Positions 45,537 to 56,041 of a DNA stretch of 64,000 nucleotides are shown here, in pieces. Each line of letters starts with the position of its first letter. Position 1 is the stretch's first letter. The notes beneath the pieces were generated by a model. The model was given only the letters and a program-made list of their open reading frames with translations, was not told where the DNA came from and made no database searches. The stretch spans positions 1,230,501-1,294,500 of the forward strand of contig NC_011071.1 of assembly GCF_000020665.1 (NCBI RefSeq). The letters are read 5' to 3'. Source of the stretch: Stenotrophomonas maltophilia R551-3. GTDB taxonomy: Bacteria > Pseudomonadota > Gammaproteobacteria > Xanthomonadales > Xanthomonadaceae. Position numbers and translations under genes: made by a program.

Positions 45537-47156
45537 GTGAGTTCACCGAAGATGTTGCGAGGCCTGCTGTCGTTCAGCAGCATGACCATGGTCTCGCGGG
45601 TGCTCGGACTTGTCCGTGACCAGGTGATCACCACCACGTTCGGCACCAATGCGGTTACCGATGCGTTCTGGGTTGCCTTCAGGGTACCCAATTTCCTGCG
45701 GCGATTGTTCGCCGAGGGCTCCTTCGCCACCGCATTCGTGCCGGTGTTCACGGAAGTGAAGGAGACCCGCAGCCACGCCGAACTGCGTGAACTGATGGCC
45801 CGCACCGCCGGCACCCTGGGTGGGGTGCTGATGCTGGTCACCGCGCTGGCGCTGATCTTCGCCCCACAGCTGGCCTCGGTCTTCTCAAGCGGTGTTGATA
45901 CCGACCCGGTGAAGCAGGGCCTGCTGGTCGACCTGTTCCGGCTGACCTTCCCGTTCCTGTTGTTTGTCTCGCTGACCGCGCTGGCCGGTGGTGCGCTGAA
46001 CAGCTTCCAGCGCTTCGCGATGCCGGCGCTGACCCCGGTGATCCTCAACCTGTGCATGATCGCCGGCGCGCTGTGGCTGGCGCCGCGGCTGGGCGGCACC
46101 CCGGAGAAGCAGATCCTGGCACTGGGCTGGGCGGTGCTGGCCGCCGGCCTGCTGCAGCTGCTGTTCCAGCTGCCTTCGCTGAAGGGCATCAACCTGCTGA
46201 CCCTGCCGCGCTGGGGCTGGAGCCATCCGGGCGTGCGCAAGGTGATGACGCTGATGGTGCCGACCCTGTTCGGTTCCTCGGTGGCACAGATCAACCTGCT
46301 GCTGGACACCGTCATCGCCGCCAAGCTGACCGACGGCTCGCAGTCCTGGCTGTCGCTGGCAGACCGCTTCCTGGAGCTGCCGCTGGGCGTGTTCGGCGTG
46401 GCGCTGGGTACGGTGATCCTGCCGGCGCTGGCCCGTCATCATGTGAGCACCGACCGCGAGGGCTTCTCGCGCTCGCTGGACTGGGGCCTGCGCATGACCC
46501 TGCTGATCTCGGTGCCGGCCATGCTGGGCCTGCTGCTGCTGGCCGAACCGCTGATCGCGTCCATCTTCCAGCACGGCCAGTTCAGTGCCTTCGATACCCG
46601 CATGACCGCGCTGTCGGTGTACGGCCTGAGCTTCGGCCTGCCGGCGTTCGCCCTGCTGAAGGTGGTGCTGCCGGCGTTCTATGCGCGCCAGGACACCAAG
46701 ACCCCGGTGCGCGCCGGCGTGGCCGCACTGGTGGCCAACATGGTGTTCAACTTCGCTCTGCTGGCGGTGCTGTACCAGGTGATGGTGCCGGACGAACTGA
46801 AGGCGCAGGGCGTGATGGCCGCCATCGGCAAGCAGCCGGGCCTGCACCTGGCGTTGGGCATCGCCAGCGCGCTGTCCAGTTACCTGAACCTGGGCCTGCT
46901 CTGGTACTGGCTGGGCAAGACCGATGTCTACCAGCGTCGGCCGGGTTGGGGCGGCTATCTGGTACGCCTGCTGCTGGCCTGCGCGGCCATGGTCGGCGTA
47001 CTGCTGGCCCTGCTGTACTGGCTGCCGGGCTTCTCGGCGATGGGTGCATGGGAGCGGATCGGCGCACTGGCACTGCTGGTCGGCGGCGGTGGCGCGACCT
47101 ATGCGGTGGCCATGGTGGCAATGGGCTTCCGCCCGCGCGACCTGCGCGGGCATTGA
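45537..47156 (+). CDS. murJ: Lipid II flippase MurJ
   Basis: 539 residues from a GTG at 45537 with AGAGGGA upstream. A MOP-superfamily protein with about 14 helices: SMTMVSRVLGLVRDQVITTTFGTNAVTDAFWVAFRVPNFLRRLFAEGSFATAFVPVF is the classic MurJ N-terminus, with the essential arginines. Moves lipid II across the inner membrane for peptidoglycan synthesis. First gene of murJ-ribF-ileS-lspA-ispH, a cluster order common in this family. Confidence 0.96.
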   Translation: MSSPKMLRGLLSFSSMTMVSRVLGLVRDQVITTTFGTNAVTDAFWVAFRVPNFLRRLFAEGSFATAFVPVFTEVKETRSHAELRELMARTAGTLGGVLMLVTALALIFAPQLASVFSSGVDTDPVKQGLLVDLFRLTFPFLLFVSLTALAGGALNSFQRFAMPALTPVILNLCMIAGALWLAPRLGGTPEKQILALGWAVLAAGLLQLLFQLPSLKGINLLTLPRWGWSHPGVRKVMTLMVPTLFGSSVAQINLLLDTVIAAKLTDGSQSWLSLADRFLELPLGVFGVALGTVILPALARHHVSTDREGFSRSLDWGLRMTLLISVPAMLGLLLLAEPLIASIFQHGQFSAFDTRMTALSVYGLSFGLPAFALLKVVLPAFYARQDTKTPVRAGVAALVANMVFNFALLAVLYQVMVPDELKAQGVMAAIGKQPGLHLALGIASALSSYLNLGLLWYWLGKTDVYQRRPGWGGYLVRLLLACAAMVGVLLALLYWLPGFSAMGAWERIGALALLVGGGGATYAVAMVAMGFRPRDLRGH

Positions 47157-47231
47157 TCGCGGCCTGTGGCGGCTATACTTCAGGGTTACACCATTGAAGC
47201 GGCGGCCCCGGTTGGGCCGGAACGAGAGTTG

Positions 47232-48179
47232 ATGAGCAGGCTGTTCAGAAGCGTCGAGGGCGGGGAGCTGTTCCCCAACGGAAGCGTGGTCTGTATCGGT
47301 GCATTCGACGGCCTCCATCTGGGCCATCGTGCGCTGGTCCGCCACGCGGTTGCCCGCGCGCGCGCCTTGGGCGTGGCCGCAGTTGCCGTGGCGTTCGAGC
47401 CGTTGCCGCGTGAATTCTTCGCCCAGGGCACGCCGCCGCCGCGGCTGACCCTGGCGCGCAGCAAGGTCGAGATCCTGCGCGAGCTCGGCGTCGATGCGAT
47501 CGGCCTGCTGCGTTTCGACGCAGCGATGGCGGCGATGCCGGCCGAGACGTTCGTACGCCAGCTGCTGGTCAATCGCCTGAGTGCGCGTGAGGTCTGGATC
47601 GGTCCGGAGTTCTGTTTCGGCAACCGTCGTCGCGGCGACCTGGCCCTGCTGCAGAAGCTCGGCGCCGAGCTCGGTTTCAGCGCTGGCGAGATCGAAGCGG
47701 TCGACCTGCATGGCGAGCGCATTTCCAGCACCCGCATCCGCCAGCTGCTGCAGGACGGCGACTTCGCCCGTGCCGGCGACCTGCTTGGCCGCCCGTATGC
47801 GATCAGCGGCCGGGTGGTGCGTGGGCGCCAGCTTGGCCGTACGCTGGGTTTCCCTACCGCCAACCTGCGTTTCCCGAAGACCCCGGCGTTGTCGGGCATC
47901 TACGCAACCTGGGTGCACGGCGTGTTCGACCAGCCGTGGCCGTCGGTGTCCAGCTTCGGCACGCGGCCGACCGTGGATGGCGTGGAGCCGTTGCTGGAAG
48001 CCCACCTGTTCGATTTCCAGGGCGATCTGTACGGGCGCCACATCGACGTCGAATTCGTCGCCAAGCTGCGCGACGAAGAAAAATTCAATGATCTGGCGGC
48101 GCTGACCGACCAGATGCACCGTGACGCCGAACAGGCGCGCGCCATCCTTTCCGAACATAGATTGCGAGCCACTGCGTGA
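47232..48179 (+). CDS. ribF: Bifunctional riboflavin kinase / FAD synthetase
   Basis: 315 residues from the ATG at 47232. The N-terminal adenylyltransferase domain has [18 protein letters not shown] and [14 protein letters not shown]. The C-terminal riboflavin kinase domain has [22 protein letters not shown] (GxPTAN). It makes FMN and then FAD. The stop is inside the ileS GTG (GTGA overlap). No FMN riboswitch was seen. Confidence 0.96.
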   Translation: MSRLFRSVEGGELFPNGSVVCIGAFDGLHLGHRALVRHAVARARALGVAAVAVAFEPLPREFFAQGTPPPRLTLARSKVEILRELGVDAIGLLRFDAAMAAMPAETFVRQLLVNRLSAREVWIGPEFCFGNRRRGDLALLQKLGAELGFSAGEIEAVDLHGERISSTRIRQLLQDGDFARAGDLLGRPYAISGRVVRGRQLGRTLGFPTANLRFPKTPALSGIYATWVHGVFDQPWPSVSSFGTRPTVDGVEPLLEAHLFDFQGDLYGRHIDVEFVAKLRDEEKFNDLAALTDQMHRDAEQARAILSEHRLRATA

Positions 48180-51007
48180 GCCAGGACTACAAGACCACCC
48201 TGAACCTGCCAGCCACCGAATTCCCGATGCGCGGCGACCTGCCCAAGCGCGAGCCGGGCATTCTGGCGCGGTGGGAAGAGCAGGGGCTCTACCAGCAGCT
48301 GCGCGACAACGCCGCAGGCCGCCCGCTGTTCGTGCTGCATGACGGCCCGCCGTACGCCAACGGCCGCATCCACCTCGGCCACGCGGTCAACAAGATCCTG
48401 AAGGACATCATCGTCAAGTCGCGCTACCTGGCCGGCTTCGATGCGCCCTACGTGCCGGGCTGGGACTGCCATGGCCTGCCGATCGAGATCGCGGTCGAGA
48501 AGAAGTGGGGCAAGGTCGGCACCAAGCTCGACGCCGTCGAATTCCGCCAGAAGTGCCGCGAGTTCGCCGAAGAGCAGATCAACATCCAGCGCGTGGACTT
48601 CAAGCGCCTGGGCGTGACCGGTGACTGGGACAACCCGTACAAGACCCTGAGCTTCGACTTCGAAGCCAACGAAATCCGTGCGCTGGCCAAGGTCGTGGCC
48701 AACGGCCACCTGGTGCGTGGCGCCAAGCCGGTGTACTGGTGCTTCGACTGTGGCTCGGCGCTGGCCGAGGCCGAGATCGAATACCAGGAAAAGGAATCGC
48801 CGGCGATCGACGTGGCCTACGCCGCGCGCGATGCGCAGGCCATCGGCCAGGCGTTCGGCGTGAGCGTGCCGGCCGATGTGGAAGTGGCCGTGCCGATCTG
48901 GACCACCACCCCGTGGACGCTGCCGGCTTCGCTGGCGGTGTCGCTGGGCGCGGAGATCAACTACGTGCTGGCCGAAGGCCCGGCGCACAACGGCAAGCGC
49001 CGTTGGCTGGTGCTGGCCGCCGCCCTGGCCGAGCGCGCACTGCAGCGCTACGGCGTGGAAGCGGTGGTGCTGCACGGTGAGGCGGACGGTTCGGCGCTGG
49101 AAAACCAGCTGCTGGCGCACCCGTTCTATCCGGAGCGCGAGATCCTGGTGCTCAACGGCGAGCACGTGTCCGACGAGGACGGTACCGGTGCGGTGCACAC
49201 TGCCCCCGGCCACGGCCAGGAAGATTACGTGGTCAGCCAGAAGTACGGCCTGCTGGACAAGTACAACGCTGGCCAGGTCACCCCGATCGACGGCCGTGGC
49301 GTGTACCTGGAATCGACGCCGCCGGCGGGTGACGTGGTGCTGGCCGGCCAGCATCTGTGGAAGGCGCAGGAGGCCATCGTCGGCGTGCTGCGCGACAACG
49401 GTGCGCTGCTTGCCTTCCACCCGATCCGCCACAGCTACCCGCACTGCTGGCGCCACAAGACGCCGGTGGTGTTCCGCGCCACCCCGCAGTGGTTCATCTC
49501 GATGGACAAGGCCAATCTGCGCAACGATGCGCTGGCCGCCATCGACACCGTCGGCTGGTTCCCGAGCTGGGGCAAGGCGCGCATCCAGAGCATGGTCGAT
49601 GGCCGCCCGGACTGGACCATCTCGCGCCAGCGCACCTGGGGCGTGCCGATCGCACTGTTCACCCATCGCCAGACCGGCGAGATCCACCCGCGCTCGGTGG
49701 AGCTGATGCAGCAGGTCGCCGACCGTGTCGAAGCCGAGGGCATCGACGTGTGGTACTCGCTGGATGCCGCCGAACTGCTGGGCGCCGAAGCGGCCGACTA
49801 CGAGAAGGTCACCGACATCCTCGATGTCTGGTTCGACTCGGGCGTGACCCATGAGGGTGTGCTCGCCGCGCGTGGCTTCGGCAAGCCGGCCGACCTGTAC
49901 CTGGAAGGTTCCGACCAGCATCGTGGCTGGTTCCAGTCCTCGCTGCTGACCGGCGTGGCGATCGACAAACGCGCGCCGTACAAGCAGTGCCTGACCCACG
50001 GCTTCACCGTGGACGAGCACGGCCGAAAGATGTCCAAGTCGCTGGGCAACGGCATCGAGCCGCAGGACATCATGAACAAGCTGGGCGCGGACATCCTGCG
50101 CCTGTGGATCGCCTCGGCCGACTACAGCAACGAGATGTCGCTGTCGCAGGAGATCCTCAAGCGCAATGCCGACGCCTACCGTCGCCTGCGCAACACCGCA
50201 CGCTTCCTGCTCGGCAACCTGGACGGTTTCGATCCGGCCCAGCACCTGCAGCCGCTGGACCAGATGGTCGCGCTGGACCGCTGGATCGTGCATCGCGCGT
50301 GGGAACTGCAGGAGAAGATCAAGGCGGCCTACGACGGCTACAACATGGCCGAGATCGTGCAGCTGTTGCTGAACTTCTGCAGCGTGGACCTCGGTTCGCT
50401 GTACCTGGACGTGACCAAGGACCGCCTGTACACGATGCCGACCGATTCCAGCGGTCGCCGTTCGGCACAGAGCGCGATGTACCACATCGCCGAAGCATTC
50501 ACCCGCTGGGTCGCGCCGATCCTGACCTTCACCGCCGACGAGCTGTGGGGCTACCTGCCGGGCGAACGCGCCGAGCATGTGCTGTTCACCACCTGGTACG
50601 ACGGCCTGGCGCCGCTGCCGGCCGATGCCCAGCTCAACGCCGCCGACTTCGACCAGCTGCTGGCCGTGCGCGAGCAGGTGGCCAAGGTGCTCGAGCCGAT
50701 GCGCGCCAACGGCGCGATCGGTGCCGCGCTGGAGGCGGAGATCACCATCGCCGCCAGCGAAGAGCAGGCCGCGCGCTGGCAGCCGCTGGCCGATGAACTG
50801 CGTTTCCTGTTCATCAGCGGCGACGTGCAGGTGCGCCCGGCGACCACCGACGAGGTGTTCGTCAGCGCGCAGCCGACCACCAAGGCCAAGTGCGTGCGCT
50901 GCTGGCACCACCGCGCCGACGTCGGCAGCAATGCCGACCACCCGGAACTGTGCGGCCGCTGTGTGAGCAACATCACCGGTGCCGGTGAAGTGCGGAGCTG
51001 GTTCTGA
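48176..51007 (+). CDS. ileS: Isoleucyl-tRNA synthetase
   Basis: 943 residues from a GTG at 48176. Class I signatures [12 protein letters not shown] (HIGH) and [10 protein letters not shown] (KMSKS) are intact. The editing domain ([30 protein letters not shown]) and C-terminal zinc knuckle (CVRCWHHR...CGRCV) are present, as in the bacterial type. Coupled to ribF by overlap and to lspA by TGATG. Confidence 0.97.
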   Translation: MSQDYKTTLNLPATEFPMRGDLPKREPGILARWEEQGLYQQLRDNAAGRPLFVLHDGPPYANGRIHLGHAVNKILKDIIVKSRYLAGFDAPYVPGWDCHGLPIEIAVEKKWGKVGTKLDAVEFRQKCREFAEEQINIQRVDFKRLGVTGDWDNPYKTLSFDFEANEIRALAKVVANGHLVRGAKPVYWCFDCGSALAEAEIEYQEKESPAIDVAYAARDAQAIGQAFGVSVPADVEVAVPIWTTTPWTLPASLAVSLGAEINYVLAEGPAHNGKRRWLVLAAALAERALQRYGVEAVVLHGEADGSALENQLLAHPFYPEREILVLNGEHVSDEDGTGAVHTAPGHGQEDYVVSQKYGLLDKYNAGQVTPIDGRGVYLESTPPAGDVVLAGQHLWKAQEAIVGVLRDNGALLAFHPIRHSYPHCWRHKTPVVFRATPQWFISMDKANLRNDALAAIDTVGWFPSWGKARIQSMVDGRPDWTISRQRTWGVPIALFTHRQTGEIHPRSVELMQQVADRVEAEGIDVWYSLDAAELLGAEAADYEKVTDILDVWFDSGVTHEGVLAARGFGKPADLYLEGSDQHRGWFQSSLLTGVAIDKRAPYKQCLTHGFTVDEHGRKMSKSLGNGIEPQDIMNKLGADILRLWIASADYSNEMSLSQEILKRNADAYRRLRNTARFLLGNLDGFDPAQHLQPLDQMVALDRWIVHRAWELQEKIKAAYDGYNMAEIVQLLLNFCSVDLGSLYLDVTKDRLYTMPTDSSGRRSAQSAMYHIAEAFTRWVAPILTFTADELWGYLPGERAEHVLFTTWYDGLAPLPADAQLNAADFDQLLAVREQVAKVLEPMRANGAIGAALEAEITIAASEEQAARWQPLADELRFLFISGDVQVRPATTDEVFVSAQPTTKAKCVRCWHHRADVGSNADHPELCGRCVSNITGAGEVRSWF

Positions 51008-51531
51008 TGGCCGCGCCCCGTCCGCATCCGAACGCCCTGGTCTGGCTGCTGCTGTCGGCGGCCATCATCGGCCTGGACCAGTGGTCCAAGGCCTGGGTTC
51101 TGTCGAGCCTGCCGGAGTTCCAGCCGGTGGTGGTCATCGACGGCTTCTGGAACTGGTACCGCACCTACAACACCGGTGCGGCGTTCAGTTTCCTGAGCGA
51201 CGCCGGTGGCTGGCAGAAGCACTTCTTCACCGTGCTGGCGATCGCCATCAGTGGCCTGATGGCCTGGTGGCTGCGCAGCACCGCCCGTGGCAACTGGAAG
51301 GCGGCGGTGCCGTATGCGCTGATCATCGGCGGCGCCATCGGCAACGTGATCGACCGCCAGGTGCATGGCCACGTGGTCGATTTCATCCAGTGGTACGTGG
51401 GCAGCTACACCTGGCCCTCGTTCAACATCGCCGATTCGGCCATCGTGGTCGGTGCCGTGGGCATCGCCCTGTTCGGCCTGTTCGAAGGCAAGTCCGCCAA
51501 AAAGGCGGATAATGCCAACCCGAAACCGTAA
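51007..51531 (+). CDS. lspA: Lipoprotein signal peptidase II
   Basis: 174 residues with four membrane helices. The catalytic aspartates are Asp116 in [15 protein letters not shown] and Asp143 in [21 protein letters not shown] is the conserved periplasmic motif. It cleaves signal peptides of lipid-modified prolipoproteins. Its start overlaps the ileS stop. Confidence 0.96.
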   Translation: MAAPRPHPNALVWLLLSAAIIGLDQWSKAWVLSSLPEFQPVVVIDGFWNWYRTYNTGAAFSFLSDAGGWQKHFFTVLAIAISGLMAWWLRSTARGNWKAAVPYALIIGGAIGNVIDRQVHGHVVDFIQWYVGSYTWPSFNIADSAIVVGAVGIALFGLFEGKSAKKADNANPKP

Positions 51532-51558
51532 GCCGGCCGCTGCCGGGAGACTGAACTG

Positions 51559-52509
51559 ATGGATGTGCTGCTCGCCAACCCGCGTGGATTCTGTGCCGGC
51601 GTCGATCGTGCGATCGAGATCGTCAAGCGCGCGATCGAAACGCTGGGCGCGCCCATCTATGTCCGCCATGAAGTGGTGCACAACCGCTTCGTGGTCGATG
51701 ACCTGAAGCAGCGCGGTGCGATCTTCGTCGAGGAACTGGATGAAGTGCCGGACAACAACACGGTCATCTTCAGTGCGCACGGCGTGTCCCAGGCCGTGCG
51801 CCAGGAAGCCGAGCGACGTGGTCTGAAGGTGTTCGACGCCACCTGCCCGCTGGTGACCAAGGTGCACTTCGAAGTTGCCCGCCACTGCCGTGCCGGCCGT
51901 GACGTAGTGCTGATCGGCCACGCCGGTCACCCGGAAGTGGAAGGCACCATGGGTCAGTGGAACCGCGAAGCCGGTACCGGCCAGATCTATCTGGTGGAGG
52001 ACGTGGAGCAGGTTGCCACGCTGCAGATCAAGCAGCCGGAAAACTTCGCCTACACCACCCAGACCACGTTGTCGGTGGATGACACGCGCGGCATCATCGA
52101 TGCGCTGCGCGAGCGCTTCCCGGCGATGCAGGGCCCGAAGAACGACGACATCTGCTACGCCACGCAGAACCGCCAGGATGCCGTGCGCGACCTGGCCAAG
52201 CGCTGCGATCTGGTGCTGGTGGTCGGCTCGCCGAACAGTTCCAACTCCAACCGCTTGAGCGAGCTGGCCCGCCGCGAAGGCGTCGAGTCGTACCTGATCG
52301 ATGGTGCGCACGAGATCGACCCGGCGTGGGTGGTGGGCAAGCAGCACATCGGCGTGACTGCGGGTGCCTCGGCGCCGCAGGTGCTGGTCGATGGCGTGCT
52401 GGCGCGGCTGGCCGAGCTGGGTGCCAACGGCGTGGGCGAGCTGGACGGCGAGCCGGAATCGATGGTGTTCGCGCTGCCGAAGGAACTGCGCCTGCGCCTG
52501 GTCGACTGA
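51559..52509 (+). CDS. ispH: 4-hydroxy-3-methylbut-2-enyl diphosphate reductase
   Basis: 316 residues. The three cysteines that hold the iron-sulphur cluster are Cys12 (NPRGFCAGV), Cys96 (DATCPLV) and Cys199 ([10 protein letters not shown]). HEVVHN and the SSNSNRL substrate loop are also there. It catalyses the last step of the MEP isoprenoid pathway to IPP and DMAPP. Last gene of the murJ cluster; REP elements follow. Confidence 0.97.
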   Translation: MDVLLANPRGFCAGVDRAIEIVKRAIETLGAPIYVRHEVVHNRFVVDDLKQRGAIFVEELDEVPDNNTVIFSAHGVSQAVRQEAERRGLKVFDATCPLVTKVHFEVARHCRAGRDVVLIGHAGHPEVEGTMGQWNREAGTGQIYLVEDVEQVATLQIKQPENFAYTTQTTLSVDDTRGIIDALRERFPAMQGPKNDDICYATQNRQDAVRDLAKRCDLVLVVGSPNSSNSNRLSELARREGVESYLIDGAHEIDPAWVVGKQHIGVTAGASAPQVLVDGVLARLAELGANGVGELDGEPESMVFALPKELRLRLVD

Positions 52510-52523
52510 CCGCGGCAGGTGTT

Positions 52524-52613
52524 CGCCGGGCATGGCCCGGCGCTACCGGGTGTGTGTCATCCACGCATGGTGTGGATCTACTGCGTTGGTGGGTGCGGAC
52601 CGTTGGTCCGCAC
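52524..52613. repeat. Three REP elements between ispH and the M61 peptidase gene
   Basis: An inverted GTAGCGCCGGGCC element at 52524-52547, a shorter inverted GTAGATCCACACC element near 52559-52581 and a GTGCGGACCGTTGG palindrome at 52593-52613. Confidence 0.75.
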
Positions 52614-52703
52614 TGATGGTCGCACCACCATGACCTTCGGCCATGGGGCCGCGCACGCGACAGGCCTAGCATCAAAGGTTCTACCGCTGCTGGAACCTGC
52701 CCG

Positions 52704-54587
52704 ATGAAGACCCGTGCCCTGGTGATGTCCGTGCTGTTCGCGCTGGCCGCCACGCCTGCGCTGGCGCAGACCTCGCCCCCGGCGAACGCAGCGGCCCCCG
52801 GCTTGCTGCGCATCGATGTGGACGCGCGTGACCTGGCCCGGCGCATCTTCAAGGTGACTGCCACGGTGCCGGCCAAGCCCGGCCCGATGACCCTGCTGTA
52901 CCCGCAGTGGATTCCCGGCAACCATTCGCCGACCGGCCCGATCGACAAGCTGGCCGGGCTGCGCGTGACTGCCAACGGCAAGCCGCTGGCCTGGCAGCGT
53001 GACCAGTTCAACGTCTATGCGTTCAAGGTGAACGTGCCCGAGGGCGTGAGCGAGATCGTCGCCCACTTCGATTTCCTGTCCTCGCAGGGCGGCAGCCAGG
53101 GCCGGGTGGTGATGACCCCGGAAATGCTCAACCTGCAGTGGAACGCCAATTCGCTGTACCCGGCCGGAGTCGATGCGCGCAACCTGCAGGCGCAGGCCAG
53201 CGTGACCCTGCCCAAGGGCTGGTCGTTCGCCACTGCGCTTGAAACCGCACGCCGCGACGGTGACACCGTGGTGTTCAAGCCGATCTCCTATGACCATCTG
53301 GTCGATTCGCCGTTGTTCGCTGGCGAGCACTACCAGCGCATCGATCTCGATCCGGGCGCAAAGGTGCCGGTGCATCTCAATGTGTTTGCAGACGAAGCCA
53401 AGTCGCTGAAGCCGAGTGACGCGCAGATCACGATGCACCGCGCGCTGGTGCAGCAGGCCGACAAGCTCTATGGCGCGCGCCATTACAACCACTATGAGTT
53501 CCTGCTGGCGTTGACCGACCGCCTCGGCGGCATCGGCCTGGAGCATCACCGTTCCAGCGAGAACAGTGCCGACCCGGGGTACTTCACAGAGTGGGACAGC
53601 AACGCGTGGATGCGTGATCTGCTACCGCACGAGTACACCCATTCCTGGAATGGCAAGTACCGTCGCGGCGCCGATCTGGCCACCGCCAATTTCAACGTGC
53701 CGATGGGCGACAGCCTGCTGTGGGTGTACGAAGGCCAGACCCAGTTCTGGGGCCAGGTGCTGGCCGCGCGCTCTGGGTTGTGGTCGACCGCGCAGGCGCG
53801 CGACATGCTGGCCAACGTGGCCGCGACCTATGACCGTGGCCGCCCGGGACTGGCCTGGCGCCCGCTGCAGGACACCACCAACGACCCGACCATCGCCCAG
53901 CGCCGCACGCTGCCGTACCGCAATTACCAGATGAGCGAGGACTATTACTCCGGCGGCCAGATGCTGTGGCTGGAAGTGGAGGGCAAGCTGCGCGAGCTGA
54001 GTGGCAACCGTCGCAGCCTGGACGACTTCGCGCGTGCGTTCTTCGGCGTCGGCAATGGCGACTGGGACGTCAACCCGTACACCTTTGATGACGTGGTCGC
54101 GACCTTGAACGGCATCGCCCCGTATGACTGGGCCACGTTCCTGCGCGGGCGCCTGGACGGTCATGGTTCATTGACCGGCGGCCTGGAACTGGCGGGCTGG
54201 AAGCTGGTCTATCGCGATGCCCCGAACGATGCCTACAAGGCGCAGGAGAAGCGCGCCAAGGCGGCGCTGCTGGCGTATTCGCTGGGCGCGACCGTGCTCG
54301 ACAGCGGCACGGTCGGTGATGTGATCTGGGACAGCCCGGCGTTCAATGCTGGCCTGGCGCCGGGCATGAAGGTGATTGCAGTTGGCGGGCGCGAGTACAG
54401 CAGCCAGCGGCTGAAGGATGCGGTGGCGGCAGCAGCAAAGGACAAGGCACCGATCGTGTTGCTGGTGAAGCAGTTCGACCGCATCGAAACGATGAGCATC
54501 GCCTACCACGGTGGCCTGCAGTACCCGGTGCTGGAGCGCATCACCGGCAAGCCTGACCGCCTGGCGGATCTGTGGAAGGCACGATGA
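52704..54587 (+). CDS. Secreted M61 family glycyl aminopeptidase-like metallopeptidase
   Basis: 627 residues with a signal peptide (MKTRALVMSVLFALAATPALA). An M61 N-terminal beta domain (YPQWIPGNHSPTGPIDKLAGL) is followed by the gluzincin catalytic domain. His309-Glu310 and His313 of PHEYTHSWNGKYRR bind zinc, with Glu343 in LLWVYEGQTQFWG as third ligand. A C-terminal PDZ domain (about 530-600: GTVGDVIWDSPAFNAGLAPGMKVIAVGGREY) is typical. Family members prefer N-terminal Gly or Ala. Its stop overlaps the start of the next gene. Confidence 0.93.
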   Translation: MKTRALVMSVLFALAATPALAQTSPPANAAAPGLLRIDVDARDLARRIFKVTATVPAKPGPMTLLYPQWIPGNHSPTGPIDKLAGLRVTANGKPLAWQRDQFNVYAFKVNVPEGVSEIVAHFDFLSSQGGSQGRVVMTPEMLNLQWNANSLYPAGVDARNLQAQASVTLPKGWSFATALETARRDGDTVVFKPISYDHLVDSPLFAGEHYQRIDLDPGAKVPVHLNVFADEAKSLKPSDAQITMHRALVQQADKLYGARHYNHYEFLLALTDRLGGIGLEHHRSSENSADPGYFTEWDSNAWMRDLLPHEYTHSWNGKYRRGADLATANFNVPMGDSLLWVYEGQTQFWGQVLAARSGLWSTAQARDMLANVAATYDRGRPGLAWRPLQDTTNDPTIAQRRTLPYRNYQMSEDYYSGGQMLWLEVEGKLRELSGNRRSLDDFARAFFGVGNGDWDVNPYTFDDVVATLNGIAPYDWATFLRGRLDGHGSLTGGLELAGWKLVYRDAPNDAYKAQEKRAKAALLAYSLGATVLDSGTVGDVIWDSPAFNAGLAPGMKVIAVGGREYSSQRLKDAVAAAAKDKAPIVLLVKQFDRIETMSIAYHGGLQYPVLERITGKPDRLADLWKAR

Positions 54588-55249
54588 AGCCGCGCGCCCG
54601 CGATGGCGTGATCCTGTTGATGGCGATCCTCGCCATCATCGGCGCGTTCCTGCACGGCGATGGGCGCTGGCTGCATTGGCTGGCCAAGCCGGCCACCACG
54701 CTGTTGATCGCCGCCATCGCCTGGCGCGTGCATGATCCGGCGCAACCGTTCTACCGCCGCGCGGTGCTGGCCGGCATGCTGCTTTCGTGCGTGGGCGACA
54801 TTGCGCTGATGCTGCCGGTGGATGCGTTCGTACCGGGGCTGGTCGCCTTCCTGTTGGCGCACCTCTGCTACATCGTCGCATTCCACGATGGCTTGCGTGC
54901 CGGTCGTGGCCTGGTCGGCGCCAGTGTGCTGCTCGGTGCATTTGCCGTGCTCAACGTGCTGGGCCTGTGGCCGCACCTGCCCGCACCGATGCGTATTCCG
55001 GTACTGGCGTACGTGGTGGTGCTGGCGTCGATGGCGGTGCTGGCCCTGGCACGGCAGTGGGGCAGCCCGCAGCCCGACGCCGTGGAAGCCCGAAGCGCCC
55101 GCTGGGCCGCGGCGGGTGCATTGCTGTTCGTGGCCAGTGATTCCCTGCTGGCCTGGGACCGCTTCGCCGGTGGCCTGCCGCTGGCCAGCCTGCTGGTGCT
55201 GTCCACGTACTACGGCGCGCAGTACGCCATCGCGCGCTCGGTGAAGTAG
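54584..55249 (+). CDS. YhhN family membrane protein (lysoplasmalogenase-like)
   Basis: 221 residues from the ATG at 54584, which overlaps the M61 stop (ATGA) and has GGAAGG upstream. About eight short helices. KPATTLLIAAIAW, RRAVLAGMLLSCVGDIALML, FLLAHLCYIVAF and VASDSLLAWDRF, LVLSTYYGAQYAIA match the YhhN/TMEM86 family, whose animal members hydrolyse lysoplasmalogen. The bacterial role is unsettled. It ends one base before inverted repeat copy 3. Confidence 0.88.
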   Translation: MKPRARDGVILLMAILAIIGAFLHGDGRWLHWLAKPATTLLIAAIAWRVHDPAQPFYRRAVLAGMLLSCVGDIALMLPVDAFVPGLVAFLLAHLCYIVAFHDGLRAGRGLVGASVLLGAFAVLNVLGLWPHLPAPMRIPVLAYVVVLASMAVLALARQWGSPQPDAVEARSARWAAAGALLFVASDSLLAWDRFAGGLPLASLLVLSTYYGAQYAIARSVK

Positions 55250-55250
55250 C

Positions 55251-55325
55251 AAAAAGGGGACGGAGGGGATTAAGTCGCAAACCGCACCAAGGCACATGCG
55301 ACTTAATCCCCTCCGTCCCCTTTTT
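55251..55325. repeat. Inverted repeat element (GGGGACGGAGGGG family), copy 3
   Basis: 29-bp perfect arms at 55251-55279 and 55297-55325 with a 17-base loop, in the 84-base gap between convergent genes. The right arm runs into eight T on the plus strand and the left arm gives five T on the minus strand, so it should end transcription both ways. Confidence 0.85.
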
Positions 55326-55333
55326 TTTGTGGT

Positions 55334-56041
55334 CTACCGGCGGCTCACGCCGAGCACGGTGCCCTGCGCATCGAACTGCAGGCGCACCGATTCGCGGTCT
55401 CCGGCAACTTCATCCGGCAGCCACACCAGCTTGCCGCCCTTGCGTACGATCACGTAGACGTGGCCGACTTCAGATGCGGGGTTCTGCAGGGCATTGCGTT
55501 GTTGCTGCAGTGCCTGTGCCACGCGCGGCACGGCGTCGAAATCGATGCTGGCCAGGGATGTGCTGCTGCGCTGCAGGCTGATGGTCGGCGCGAACTGCTG
55601 CGGATTCACCGGATTGCCCTTGCGCCACTGGCCACGCTCGAAATGGTAGCTGTCGACGTGGGTTGGCTGCTGGGGATCGATCAGATCCAGGTTGATGCGA
55701 CCATCATCGTAGAAGTGGATGCTGTGGAAGACCGTCAACCGCTGCCCGGCCAGCGCCGGCAGTTGCTCCAGTGCCTGGCGCGCGGCCTGCAGGTAGTCTG
55801 CATCGAACAGACGGTTGTTGCGTTCGGGAATCGGAATGGGGTGCGGATCCGGTACCGGCGCGAGCGATCCAGGATTCTCGCGCGACGGCTGCATGGTGAC
55901 CGGCGCGGGCAACCGGTCGCGCTGCACCGAGTGGCCCAGCGTTTCGCTGATCGTCTGCAATCCGCCGCCAGCAACGGCCACGCCCGCCAGCACCAGCAGC
56001 ACCAGCGAGAACACCAGCCGGGTGGAGGGCGGCTGCTTCAT
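55334..56041 (-). CDS. Uncharacterised single-pass membrane or periplasmic protein
   Basis: 235 residues starting MKQPPSTRLVFSLVLLVLAGVAVAGGG, an N-terminal anchor or signal. A proline-rich spacer (LAPVPDPHPIPIPERN) and an alpha/beta-like domain with LTVFHSIHFYDDGRINLDLIDPQQPTHVDSYHFERGQW follow. Family not recognised. Its ATG overlaps the stop of the 318-residue membrane protein upstream (ATGA), so the two form a pair. Confidence 0.7.
   Translation of the reverse strand: MKQPPSTRLVFSLVLLVLAGVAVAGGGLQTISETLGHSVQRDRLPAPVTMQPSRENPGSLAPVPDPHPIPIPERNNRLFDADYLQAARQALEQLPALAGQRLTVFHSIHFYDDGRINLDLIDPQQPTHVDSYHFERGQWRKGNPVNPQQFAPTISLQRSSTSLASIDFDAVPRVAQALQQQRNALQNPASEVGHVYVIVRKGGKLVWLPDEVAGDRESVRLQFDAQGTVLGVSRR

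Noticed and set aside
47900..50941. 1013-codon minus-strand frame opposite ileS
   Set aside because: Antisense shadow; ileS carries all synthetase signatures.
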